This document shows, in pieces, positions 45,216-56,488 of a stretch of 64,000 bases of DNA. The position numbers and the translations under genes were made by a program. The first letter of the stretch is position 1. Each line of letters starts with the position of its first letter. The notes beneath the pieces are model-generated. The model saw nothing but the letters and a program-made list of their open reading frames with translations. It was not told the DNA's origin and did no database searches. This stretch comes from Dipteris shenzhenensis (taxonomy: Eukaryota; Polypodiophyta; Polypodiopsida; Gleicheniales). The stretch lies in the NCBI GenBank assembly GCA_047967505.1, contig CM106539.1; one strand, written 5' to 3'.

Positions 45216-47410
45216 ATAGACTGGTGCATGCTCCCAATTCATTTTTGTACTTAAATTTCTGTTTAAAAAATCAACTTTATGAAAAAATCCTTCTCAAACC
45301 AAAAGTTTATATTTTGGCACTTCCCTTTTGGAATAAAAAGTTTACTAACTTACACTATCATTTTTTACTAATAATGCCAAAACTAAGAAACATAATTCTT
45401 ACATTACTCTATATTGCAAAAATCCTAGTCTAAACTTTTATTTTTAAGAATCCTCATTTAAAATTTTAGCTTTTCTTTAACTTGTTGATAATATAAATAA
45501 ACAAAAATAATTTAAATCCATGGAGATACACACACACACACTACATATTAACCATGGAAACAAGGAGGGCACTTGGCATCTTGGAGGACAAAGAAATAGC
45601 CATGTGTAGGCTTTGGGATATGAGATATTTCAAAATGATTTCAAAACGTTTTGGAAACACGAAAATCCAAGACTCATGCCCTTCTGTAGGAGCTCTACTT
45701 GCCATCACCAAGCTCAAGATCATCAAGCCACCAGGCTCTCCTAGCCTACCATGAAGAAGGAAGATGATCACGATGATGAAGGTTAGTACTACTTTTCACC
45801 CATCCCTCAATTTCTCTGTGTCAATGCCTGGATCCCTGCAAATCCCTATAGTTTCCATTCAATATATTGTTTTCAATGTCGATCTCGCTAGATCTCCTCC
45901 CGCCTAAATGTATATTTTCCGCACCTGTTAAAGGAATACTCCCCATTCCTTGGCATCGAGAAGGGTGCTATTCTCTAAGAAGCATGGGTGTTCAATGATC
46001 CACAACTTGATGCAAGGCACATCATGGAAAAAATCAAAGTATGCTTCAATATCGTGTGTAAATCTCATTAGCCATGTGCAATCCCCAAGCATCATCTTCA
46101 TGAATCCGAGTAGAGGAGATGAGCATTACTAACCTTTACAGATGTTAATGGAGGGATTGGCATAGTTTAGGGAAGAGCGGAGGCAAATAGAAGTGAAGGG
46201 AGGGAGATGCAGCATCCTCAAGATTGTACATAATTACTCTCACTATTGATGAATCATGGGCTATGCCGAGTTCCTAGAATTTGTTTGCAGTGCGATCGGA
46301 AGGTGACACACCCAGACATTGTTCAAGCGCAACGTCGCATGGGAAAATCATGAGATCAAGGTGGTACTTCTCTCTGGAGAATGTCAAATTCTAGATCTAT
46401 TATGGTCTCACTGTTGTAGAGCATATGACTTCGAGGTCATCATGGAATATGGGAGGGGTGTCGAGGCTAGGAGTTGTCCATGCAAGGATTCACAATCACT
46501 ATGGTATTATTAAATCTTGATAACATAAAATGATGGGATGTGGAGAATGAAGGAGTGAGATGTCGGTGATAAGGGTATGGATGGTGCAACAATCTATCCA
46601 TATGAACCTATAATAATTTGCAAATCTTAACCCTCAACCAAATGATGAAAGACGGGGGGAATCCAGAGGCGACCATTAGGAAGGCCCTCTTAGATCAAAG
46701 AACAAGTCCAAGCCATCCATCATTGTCACCAAGTGTTAGCACCAATGTGTTGAGAGCTGGCTGATAATGTTCCCCAACACCTATATCATGCATAAATATA
46801 GGTTCGCAAATGCTACCCATCCTCTACGATCTGAGGGAGTGAAATTGGAGCCTACTTTAGAAACCCCGTAGATATTATTGTTGATATGTTAGCTATGCAA
46901 AAACTGGAACTGTCGAGTGCCTAAAAAGTAATACCAACAATAAGTACCTCTTGGAAACATGAGAGATGGAGCCAAGAAGGCCATAAATGAGTTGTGTGTA
47001 TAGTTTGATTTACTATGGGAGAAAGAATAGTGAGACTTCACCTTACACCTTACGTGGTTTATTTGAAAGCTAGTATCGTAAAGGGTGTTTCATCATTTGC
47101 TGATCGCTTCCACAAATTTTAATGGTTGTCTTTCAATTGCCCAACACTTACACTTAGTTTGGTGTTGCCAATGCCCCATCCCACGCTTTATCAAGTGGGG
47201 TTTTATCCATTGGGAAGGTATCAACTCCTTTGGTCATCTATTCCAAAGGCATGGGCTATGAAATCCCTATTTCATACATTGGCAATAATGAGCAACAAAG
47301 GTCAGAATTAGGTGTAGATAGCACTATAAAAGTGTGGGAAAATAATGGTTGTGTTTGTGATATGTGCACACACACACACACGATTAAGGTCCATGCATGA
47401 GATTAATTTT
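45216..47410 (+). other. No gene recognised
   Basis: Apart from short (CA)n tracts at 45529-45541 and 47367-47380, I see only open frames of 60-76 codons with no recognisable motif. The interval may contain old retroelement sequence, but nothing specific supports that. Confidence 0.45.
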
Positions 47411-47416
47411 CCATGA

Positions 47417-47600
47417 GAGTACTCTAAAATCTCCAATACTTATTAACGGTGCTAATTAACACATTTCAGAGTTTTGGAACTCTGAAATCTTCAAGACTTA
47501 ATAATGGTGCCAATAAACACCTTTCAAAGTTTCAGAAAGTAGCCACGGTAAAATCTCAAAGAACTTTTTATTGGTGCCAATAAATACCTTGGAATAGTTA
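47417..47600 (+). repeat. Degenerate 60-65 bp repeats
   Basis: Three approximate copies of a unit with aatggtgccaataaacaccttt and aaaatctcaaag. A similar phrase (aatggtgttaataaacacctt) is in the 104-bp tandem repeat at 55805-56012. Confidence 0.55.
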
Positions 47601-47654
47601 CAAAGGCTTTTTAAGATGTGTTTGCAGAGTGAAGCACACACCTTCAAATAATGC

Positions 47655-47880
47655 ATCTTGAGGGAGGGGGAAAGAGAGGGAAAGAAGAAAAGGAAGGAGA
47701 AGGGGGGGAGAGATGGAATGGAGAGGGAAAGAGATGGCGAGAAAGGAAACAAGGGAAGGGGAAGATGGAGAGAGAGAGAGAGGGAGGCAGAGAGGGAAGG
47801 GGAGAGGGAGAGGGAGAGGTAGAGGGAGAGAAGAGGGTAGCTCGACAGCAAGAAATTTATTAAAAAACAAGGAAGAGAGG

Positions 47881-47960
<80 letters not shown>
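47655..47960 (+). repeat. GA-rich tract followed by a long (CA)n microsatellite
   Basis: Purine-only stretches (ggagagggaaagagatgg, gagagggagagg repeats) at 47655-47840 lead into about 38 CA units at 47884-47960. Open frames over it are low-complexity artefacts. Confidence 0.95.
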
Positions 47961-47964
<4 letters not shown>

Positions 47965-48124
47965 CACTTGAATTCTAGAGCAAGAAGTTTGAATTCTTTC
48001 AGCATTATATGTTGACTCTCACCTCTCTCGTACCTGATTTTCAATCACACCCTCACTTCTACTCCTAATCCCTTCGTCTTCCCCTCCCTTTCTCTGTCCC
48101 TCTTCCTCTTCATCATGTTAAGCT

Positions 48125-48249
48125 CATATGGCCTATAGTCCTGGTGACTTACAATATCCCACCATGGCTAACAATAAAGAAGAGACAACTCATGCTTGCA
48201 TTACTTGTGCTAGGGAAGTACAAGGCAAAAAATATAGATGTGTACATGA
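48125..48249 (+). pseudogene. CACTA copy 2 TNP2 fragment (displaced)
   Basis: Plus-strand sequence matches the minus-strand TNP2 of copy 3 at 54529-54650 (GMVTYNIPPWLTIKKG...GKYKAENIDVYM). It ends tgtacatga against element B. In copy 3 the unbroken sequence runs gtgtacatggcacctttgatag. The second half of that phrase now borders element A at 41329, on the other side of the inverted segment. Confidence 0.85.
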
Positions 48250-48659
48250 TGTGAAGATACACTTGCGACTTTCTCACATACACAATGGGGGAATACACAT
48301 AAAGGTGGAGGCTGAAAACAATTTTTCTCTCCTTAGTTGTGTAAGCCAAAAGAACTCTAGTACAAAAGAATAGAAGAACCCTATATGTGGGTCTCAAACC
48401 AAACTCACCTAACTAAGGTGGCATACTAACTGAGCCACGAACTAGAGTACATAAGGATAGTTGTCATCCAGCTATTATTCATGGGCGGTGTACCAACGAA
48501 CCGTCAGAGGCCTTGTAACGTCGCAGCACTAGACAAAGCAAGGATTGATTGATTATTCCGTGGCCCGTTCATCCGCCTACATCTGCAACTAACAAGTCGG
48601 TGACATAAATGCACAACGGTCACCCTGGCATATCACGAGTGGAGCTCGATATCTCAACA
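48250..48659 (-). repeat. Copia B left (3') LTR, subtype 1, with insertion
   Basis: 410 bp. It shares subtype-1 bases with the left LTR of A. It lacks about 22 bp near its terminal gatac and carries about 83 extra bp (roughly 48500-48583, cgaaccgtcagaggcc...cgttcatccgc) of unknown origin. Confidence 0.88.
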
Positions 48660-48661
48660 CT

Positions 48662-49620
48662 CCCCCTTGAGCTCAATCCCAATTCCTGCACACCAAGCAG
48701 GTCTCTGAACTTGCACAGCTTCTCTATGCCCAATGCCTTCGTGAATATGTCAGCTACCTGATCCTCTGTGCTGACATAAACTGGATCAATAAGACCTAGT
48801 AAAACCTTCTCCTGCACATAGTGATAATGCACCTCAATGTGCTTTGTTCTAGCATGATAGACTAGGTTATTTGTGCCAAGTATATACTGCTCATGTTGTC
48901 ACAATAAATGACAATTGGCCCATCTGTAGACTGATGCATATCATAGAGTAGCTTATGCAACCAAGCTACCTCACATGCAACCATTGCTGCACCCCTGTAC
49001 TTAGCCTCTGTGCTCAACAAGGCAACTGTAGGCTGTTTCTTGCTGCTCCAAGTGATTGCAGCACTCCCAAAAGAGAACACATATCCTCTTACAGTTTCCA
49101 TCCTTGCAACCAGACTGAATGTTTCTTCATAATCAATGCCATATGTTTGTGCATACCCCTTGACAACTAATCTTTCCTTGTAGTTGTTCACAGAACCATG
49201 TGCATTGTGCTTGACCTTATAAACCCACTTATAGCCAATTGCATTCTTGTCTTTAGGCAAAGGCACCAATTCCCATGTAGCATTTGCTTCCAAGGCATCC
49301 ATTTCTTCATCCATGGCTTTCTCCCATTTTTCTTTTCCCATGGCTTGCTCAAAAGAAGTGGGTTCTGGTTCCTGTATCACTTTGACCATATAGGCATAGT
49401 GAATGGCTATAAATCCATCATATTTTAGCCTATCCACAGGATATCTAGCTCTGCTAGACCTGTGCAAAATAGGCTCACTTCCAGGTGCTCTCAAAACATC
49501 CCTGGTCTTTCTTACTCCAGGTGTAACAATAGAAGGAATACCCAACTCATCATCAATGCTATGTTTTGAGCCACTGGATTCACCATCCACATAAGAGTGA
49601 CCTGCATTTACGTCAAACAT
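48662..49620 (-). pseudogene. Copia B RT/RNase H with internal deletion
   Basis: Reads VTPGVRKTRDVLRAPGSE and PTSFEQAMGKEKWEKAMDEEMDALEANATWELVPLP, to DYEETFSLVARMETVR. It then jumps in frame to GYVFSFGSAAITWSSKKQPTVALLSTEAKYRG. Compared with element A, roughly 260 residues including the YVDD active site are missing. The RNase H end (YVSTEDQVADIFTKALGIEKL) is present. Confidence 0.92.
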
Positions 49621-49639
49621 GCGCTGATCTACCTTCTCT

Positions 49640-51256
49640 TTTCCTTTTCATGATACCTCACCACTATCTGCATTGCTTTTTTGGAGATTCTCCTGATCTC
49701 AATCTTCCTGTCCATGGCAAAGTATGTGAACCACTGCTAGAGGACACTATAGGTCCACTAATATTTTATGATTGCTGCTGTGAATTCTGTGCAGCATTTC
49801 CATTTTGTGAATCTACATCAATCATCACATTTACTGGTTTATTCCAGCTGCTCATCTCATAAAAAACAACATATCTGCTCACTGTAAACTTACAAGTAGA
49901 AGGGTTATAGCATCTATACCCTTTCTGTTGCAAAGAATAACCAATAAAGATGCACTTCTCAGCTTTTGGATCCAACTTGGACCTCAACTCCTCTTAGCAC
50001 ATGAACATAGGCAATGCAACCAAAATTTTTCAAATGAGAAATATCTGGTTTCCTACCAGTATGCATCTCCTCTAGTGTCATGCCATGTATTGCTGTAGTG
50101 GGAGTCCTATTCATTATGTAAACTGCTGTAGCAACTGCTTCAGCCCAATAATAATCTGGTAGATCTTTTTCATTTAGCATGGCCTGAGATACCTCTCCGA
50201 TATGCCTGTTTTTCCTTTCTGCAAGTCCATTTTGCTGTGGGCTATGACTACATGAATATTGGTGCTTTATGCCATGCTCCTGCAGGAACCTTGCAAACTC
50301 ATTTGAGAGGTACTCTCCCCCTCCATCTGACCTTAGGCATTTTATTTGCAAGCCTGTTTCTTTTTCAACCATAGCTTTAAAAGCCTTGAAGTGCCCAAAC
50401 ACTTCACTTTTCTTTTTCATACAATACACCCAAACTTTTCTGCTATAGTCATCAATAAAAGTGACAAAATAATGATAGCCTCCAATAGATGCAGCTTTAG
50501 TAGTCCACACATCAAAGTGGATTAATTCCAATGGCTTCTTACTCTCTTGAACATGCCTAGGAAATGGTTTCCTTGCCTGTTTTCCAAATTGATAGGCTTC
50601 ACATACCTTATGCATTTCTGCAACCTTGAATTTAGGCAATCCTGCAATAATATTTTGGGCTTGCATTGATTTAAGTCATTGTACATTAACATGACCAATG
50701 CGTTTATGCCAGATATCAATATCTGCAACTACACCGGTCCTATGTGCAAACATTGCTACACTCCATTCAGGCATGTCCGCATCCAACGTAAACATCCTGC
50801 CTTCTTCTTTCCTTTTGCTATCAAGCGACCGTTATTTTTCATATCCTCAACAAAGCATCCATGAGGATTAAATCTGACCTGCAAGCCCTGCTCAACCATT
50901 TGACTAATAGAAACCAGGTTCTTGGTGATGTTCGGGACATGAAATACATCAGACAGGTATTTCTTTTTCCCATCCTGCATAGACAAAGGAACTTTACCAA
51001 TCTGCACAATAGGATGTGCAATATCATCAACAGTCTCCACAAATCCTGGTCTTTCCATTTTCCTTGCATCCTGCATCCATTCTGCATGACCTATCATGTG
51101 GCTTGAAGCACCTGAGTCAACATACCACACATCATTTTGTTCTTCTGCACTTGTCAAAGAATTGGTCATATGCTGCACCATAAATAGATGCTCATTTTTG
51201 TCATCACCCTGTCTACTAGAAGATGCATAATTGCCTTGCTGCAATTTTCCATTCAT
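49640..51256 (-). pseudogene. Copia B protease and integrase
   Basis: Protease: NDVWYVDSGASSHMIG, with the active-site DSG. Gag-pre-integrase follows (DIWHKRIGH). Integrase core: LIHFDVWTTKAASIGGYHYFVTFIDDYSRKVWVY, LRSDGGGEYLSNEF and SPQQNGLAERKNR, so the D, D and E residues are visible. A frameshift follows HVLRGVEV at about 49980, then KAEKCIFIGYSLQQKGYRCYNP. A stop and a frame change near 50675-50760 separate protease from integrase. Confidence 0.9.
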
Positions 51257-52144
51257 AATGTCATTCTACTTTTTGTAGCAGTCTTTAGCCATATGATCCA
51301 TTTTACCACAGTAGTAGCATTCAACATTGCTATTTGCATTTTGACCTCTCTGCCATCCACCACGGCCTCTTTGGCTCCCCCTGCCTCTAAAGTTTCCATG
51401 TCCTCCTGCATAGGACTGGGTTTCTTGAGTTTGCTGCATATTCTAATTTCTACCATGGCCTACAGATCGGCCTCCTCTACCTCTGCCTCTACCTCTTCCA
51501 GCATTTGAGTAGAAGACAGTTTCTTTTGAAGTTCCTCCTGAAGAAGATGCACCCCCATTTCTCTGCTCTTTAGAAATTAGAAGAGCAAACAACTCTTCAA
51601 AATCAGGAAATTTTTCACGGATGGCAATGGATGTCCGGAACTGTTCATAATCCTTTCCTAGACCATTCAAGGTCACAGAAACTAGATCATCATCTTCCAC
51701 TGGCGACCCAATGGAAGCAAGTGCATCTGCAATTTTCTTCACCTTCATGTGGTAGTCATTTATGCTCAAATTTTCTCTCTGCACATTGTGCAACTCCTGT
51801 TTGAGCTGCATTTTCCTGGCTTGCATATTTGTGCTGTACATTTTTGCCAAAGTATCCCATGCCTCCTTTGGTGTACTTGCATCTTGAATATGCACAATCA
51901 TAGAGTTTGAAATACTGATAGACAGCCAATACATAACTTTTCTGGCTCTCTCATGCCATCCTTTAAATGCCTGCATTTCCTATTGATTGGGAACATTAGG
52001 AAGAACTGGTTCTTCTTCATTTCCTATAATGAACTCCCAATAGCCTTTTCCCATAAGGAAATTTGTCATTCTAAACTTCCATGCCTGGAAGTTGTTCTTG
52101 TCAAGCTTTTCAGTGACAATCTGTGAAAGAGAATCAGACACCAT
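51257..52144 (-). pseudogene. Copia B gag
   Basis: Starts MVSDSLSQIVTEKLDKNNFQAWKFRMTNFL (ATG 52144). A TAG follows PNVPNQ at about 51977. It continues WDTLAKMYSTNMQARKMQLKQELHNV, DYHMKVKKIADAL and LNGLGKDYEQFRTSIAIRE, then an RGRGRGRGG stretch and a CCHC knuckle (CYYCGKMDHMAKDC, about 51270-51311) with flanking stops. Confidence 0.9.
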
Positions 52145-52518
52145 TACAGAACACTGCCAAAAATTTTGACACTGCAAGAAAACATAGCTTCTGCCTCACA
52201 CAAGCAAATCTACAAAACTAACGAAAGTGGTATTTGACCACATAGTCACTTCCAGGTGCTCTCAAAACATCCCTGGTCTTCCTTACTCCTTCCTTCCAAA
52301 TGGGCCCTGAAATGGCCCCGTAGCATATACTACGCTCTCGCCACACCGCGAAGGGTGTCTCAATCTAAGACAGTGCACTCTTGCACTTCTGGCTGTGCTA
52401 CCTGCAGAGATTTGCTCCCAAACTCGAAATAGGAAAGCAACATTGGTTGTCTTACTAGGATACCACAAACTTGGTTTGCTTTCTTGAGCTCCTTACCATG
52501 AACAAGGCTCTGATACCA

Positions 52519-52870
52519 TGTGAAGATAGTGGGAGAGAGGGAAGGAGCCTCACTTGTGGCTTTCTCACATACACAATGGGGGAATACACACAAAGGTGGA
52601 GGCTGAAAACAGTTTTCCTCTTCTTAGTTGTGAAAGCCAAAAGAACTCAAGTACAAAGAAATAGAAGAACCCTATATGTGGGTCTCAAACCAAACTCAAC
52701 TAACTAGGGTGGCATACTAATTGAGCCACAAACTAGAGTAGATAAGGATAGCTGTCATCCAGCTATTATTCGTGGGTGGTGTACCAACCGCATCTCCAGC
52801 TAACAAGTCGGTGACATAAATACACAATGGTCACCCTGGCATATCATGAGTGGAGCTCGATATCTCAACA
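52519..52870 (-). repeat. Copia B right (5') LTR, subtype 2
   Basis: 352 bp, same length and diagnostic bases as the right LTR of element A. Next to it on the minus strand is the primer-binding site TGGTATCAGAGCC. Confidence 0.92.
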
Positions 52871-55590
52871 GTGCATGACTCTGAATCTCATCCTTGCATT
52901 TATTATTTCTACTTTTGCCACTTCATATCTCTCACTCCACTTCTGCATCTCCTTGCTATTGAGGATACAAAACTTATTGAATTTCTCCATTTCCTCTTTG
53001 ATCATCTCTCTTTCAATCCCTTTTCCTTGGGAACCTCGCCAATGATGCGATCATCATCCTTGTTATGCCAAGCCTGTGGCATATCGGGATCCATGGATGC
53101 AAGAAACTCCATGACATTTACTAATTACTCTTGCACAAGCTATCCCTCTACCATGCATGCTTCCAATTTGGGTCTCTGCCTTACAAATCCCTTTAAAGCT
53201 TTCATAAACCACTTGAGAAAAAAGATTGACCGACTATGAATGGTACCTGCAATGGCCACCTCATCAACTTTGTGCACTTGAGTTGTCATAATGCTCAAGG
53301 GAATGCGCTTCTCAAGCATGCATACGGCTTCGATGGAGTCCACCCAAAGTCCACCCTAGCCTTCTCGATGCTCGACATGGAGATCTCTTTTTGAGATATC
53401 CACCTATTTCACATGCCCATGTAAGATTCATAATCTTTCTACAAATTATTCAACTTAAATTGAAGAAAAAGTAATCAATGTGAGTTGATAGTAAGGATAC
53501 CTCACAATACCACTGATCTTGGATATAGAATTTCTAACATCTTCTTGTAAGCACCCTTTCACTTTAATTGGGAGGATCAACTATCCAAGCAACAAAGAAG
53601 TCACGTCAATAATATAACATAATCATAATTACACTAATGCATCATGATTATTGGTACACTAATCCTACAGCATAGAATATCTATAAGACCTTGTGCCAAT
53701 CATGGGACTTGAGTCCACTAAGATTATTGTCCTTTGAAAATGCTCCTTTCAAGCAATGCATGTACCTTGTGAGTGTTCAAAAAGAGGCAATGTCCACCTT
53801 GATTGTTGCCTCCTCTCTCATAGAGAGGATCCATGTTGCTTTTGGGAGGACAACTTTATGACCACACACTAGGGGCCACAAATGAGGCATCCTATACATA
53901 GCTTGCAAGTCTTCTCACACTCCTCTTGAGTCTTTGTCAATCACTAACCAAGTGTGCCCAAATAGTAGCCCCCACATTCTTGAGGATATGCATGGGATCC
54001 AAGAGATGATTGATTTGTAACTGAGCCCAATAAGGAAGCTCGTGAAAGATGGATAGCCTCTTCATACCAAGAGGAGACTCCTCTCCATTTACCCTCCAAG
54101 CCTGAATCTAGTCACTTGGATTCAAATATGTGGTGGTGGATCAAGCTGGCCTTCACACGCAAGATGGTCCTACGGAAGGTATCGAGCATGACCTTCATAA
54201 AGCATTTTCCTCATATGTTTGGAGTGTCATGCAAGTGCACTCAAACCCTTCCCACAAACAAGACAAGCATGGTACCCACTTATTGCAAGTCGTGCATGCG
54301 TGCATGAATGTGTTAGTATAAGACATGCTCTAGAAAGAGAGTCATAAAAGTATCATTATATATGTAAAGACACAACCACGTACCTGTGTACTCTCCATAT
54401 CCTAGGTAGTTATGCATGGTCCACATCAAGATCCCCTTGACCAAAATGTCATTGGTATGTCTAGGAGATTTGGAAATATCAAAGACCATTATGCCTCTCC
54501 ATAATATCTATAACTCCTCTATCAAAGGTGCCATGTACACATCTATATTTTCAGCCTTGTACTTTCCTGGCACAAGCAATGCAAGCATGAGGTGTCCCTT
54601 CTTTATTGTTAGCCATGGTGGGATATTGTAAGTCACCATGCCTATAGGCCATGTCGACCAAGATGTCGACCGTAACTCGAAAGGGTTCACACCATCCATG
54701 GCAAGCCCACCATGGCAAGCCCAAGATGTAAGTTGCGTGGCTCCCTCACAAAGTACGGCCACTGATTGTCTATGTGCTTCCAAGTAGCACAATTTGCAGG
54801 AATCCTCAATGTGTCATAAGTGGACCGATGTGTAGCATGCCAAGTCATCAACTCCACTATGGATTTGCATCGGAACATGTGTTGTATTCTAGCAATGATG
54901 GGAAAGTGTCTCAAGACCTATACTGGGATCAACTCATCCTGCAAGTCATCTCTATATCATTGTTCCCCACACTCCAAACAACTACCCAAATCTCCATGCT
55001 CACGATGAAAGAGAATACAATCATTACGACAAGAATGGATGGTATCATAATCCATACCCACCATTGTTAGCATCTTCTTCGCTTCATCTCTTGATGTAGT
55101 CATGGTTGTTAGTGTAGGCAACATCTTTTGGAGCAACCTATCGCAATTCAAACATACATATGCTTCCAATAATGAGAAACTATGATGATTCTCAAAACAA
55201 TCAAGATCCAAATAATGAGATAAATTAATGCAGGTGCTAACCTCATTAAGGCTGAGACACTTGTATCGAACCACCCATACTTTGCTTGCAGATTCAAGAT
55301 TGAGAGACAAGCCCTTAGTTTTGACATCCCAGCACCCTCATACAACCACATTGATTGCAACTCACAGATTGCCCTCAAACTCGGACATCAAGTATACATG
55401 TGATGTAGTGCTCCTAAAAATAGAATCCATCATGTCCACCATACCCTCGTCATCATCATCTAGCATATTTGAGAGACTATCCTCCTACTCAATGTGTGAA
55501 GATATATGCGTCCCCTCACCACCCTCCTCATGCTGTCTCAAGGTTTCATGTAAATATAAGATCCTATCTCAAGGTTTTGTGTAAAGTATG
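52871..55590 (-). pseudogene. CACTA copy 3: TNP2 N-terminal to DUF4218 part
   Basis: Read leftwards: LSILNLQAKYGWFDTSVSALM (55148-55378), the Cys-rich YDTIHSCRNDCILFHREHGDLGSCLECGEQ (54957-55310) and FRCKSIVELMTWHATHRSTYDTLRIPANCATWKHID. GVNPFELRSTSWSTWPIGMVTYNIPP follows (54508-54914), then YHACLVCGKGLSALA (54230-54300), HTWLVIDKDSRG (53800-53970) and DUF4218 (53140-53343). The linker runs to RMRFRVMH at 52872, where element B interrupts. Multiple stops. Its C-terminal continuation is at 44150-44980 on the plus strand. Confidence 0.85.
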
Positions 55591-55614
55591 CATGCAATAT
55601 TAATCACGAACTCA

Positions 55615-55815
55615 AATAAACACTTATTTCATTAATTTTGGACTTGTCAATGTACAAATTCATTTTTACATATACTTTTGGACTAGTTTTCAGATAAAAT
55701 TTAAGAAAAACCCAATCTTCAAAGCACATATAAAAACATAAAAACAAGCATTTTTTTATATATTTTTAAGGACATGAAACTAAAATTATAAAATTTAATG
55801 CAGCCTACATAAGTT
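55615..55815 (+). repeat. AT-rich repeat, copy 2
   Basis: Homologous to 45030-45215. It flanks the N-terminal side of CACTA copy 3. Confidence 0.6.
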
Positions 55816-56012
55816 ACATGAAAAAATAAGATTCGGTTGTTGTAAACTCTCTTAATATTTAATGGTGTTAATAAACACCTTCAAAAGTTAAGCCTGAGAT
55901 TTTCAAGACTACATAAGTTACATGAAAAAATAAGATTCGGTTGTTGTAAACTCTCTTAATATTTAATGGTGTTAATAAACACCTTCAAAAGTTAAGCCTG
56001 AGATTTTCAAGA
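55805..56012 (+). repeat. 2 x 104-bp tandem repeat
   Basis: Unit begins ctacataagttacatgaaaa and ends gagattttcaaga. The two copies look identical, so the duplication is recent. Confidence 0.95.
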
Positions 56013-56045
56013 CTACAGCCATTCAATTTGATGAATTTTCTATTT

Positions 56046-56480
56046 TCAAGTCCTTAGCCTAAATTCAACCCATTCAAGAGCTGAGCTCATCTCTTCCTCA
56101 TCGATGTAGTTAAAATTATAGAAGAGAAGTAAGGATTGATGAATTTTCTCCTGCATAACACTTTGTTTGTTCCGAATGGCTTGCGCTTCCTCGGGGGAAA
56201 ATCTTCCATAACGAGCCACACGCGAAGATATCTCACTTTGAAAGTCTATCAACTCTCTTCTATATGACTGCAATTTATCTATTTCAGTAGTAGCCATACT
56301 TATTTTTCTTTCCTCTTCCTTCTCTAAGCCCTTCTGACAAGCAAAGTCATCCTTCTCGTACTGGGTTAATGGAGCTGGATTTTGCTTTCTCTCCTCTCTC
56401 TTTCCTTGGTTCTCGGCAATCCATTCTTTGAGGCTGCTAATGGCTTGCTCGACAGAATCGATTACCTTAAAAAGATCCAT
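56046..56480 (-). CDS. Hypothetical 145-residue coiled-coil protein
   Basis: Starts MDLFKVIDSVEQAISSLKEWIAE (ATG 56480) and ends SALEWVEFRLRT. It is rich in Glu, Lys and Gln with heptad-like spacing (EKEEERKISMATTEIDKLQSYRRELIDFQSEISSR), so probably a coiled coil. The frame stays open upstream to 57029, but that part is low-complexity Ser/Leu/Pro encoded by GA-rich repeats and is unlikely to be protein. It lies downstream of the Ulp1-like gene on the same strand, 1.06 kb from its stop. Function unknown. Confidence 0.5.
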   Translation of the reverse strand: MDLFKVIDSVEQAISSLKEWIAENQGKREERKQNPAPLTQYEKDDFACQKGLEKEEERKISMATTEIDKLQSYRRELIDFQSEISSRVARYGRFSPEEAQAIRNKQSVMQEKIHQSLLLFYNFNYIDEEEMSSALEWVEFRLRT

Positions 56481-56488
56481 AATGGCTG

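Larger units (their letters stand above)
48250..52870 (-). mobile_element. Ty1/copia element B (chimeric, gag-pro-int with deleted RT)
   Basis: Left (3') LTR 48250-48659, right (5') LTR 52519-52870, primer-binding site on minus at 52518-52506, and a purine tract at 48660-48680. Outer flanks are catga (48245-48249) and gtgca (52871-52875), which do not match each other. They match the flanks of element A in reverse complement. Gag, protease and integrase are readable with some stops. The RT/RNase H part has a large in-frame deletion. Confidence 0.92.

Noticed and set aside
47498-48044. Open frames of 100-150 codons on both strands.
   Set aside because: They run through a (CA)n microsatellite and a GA-rich tract, so they are low-complexity artefacts.
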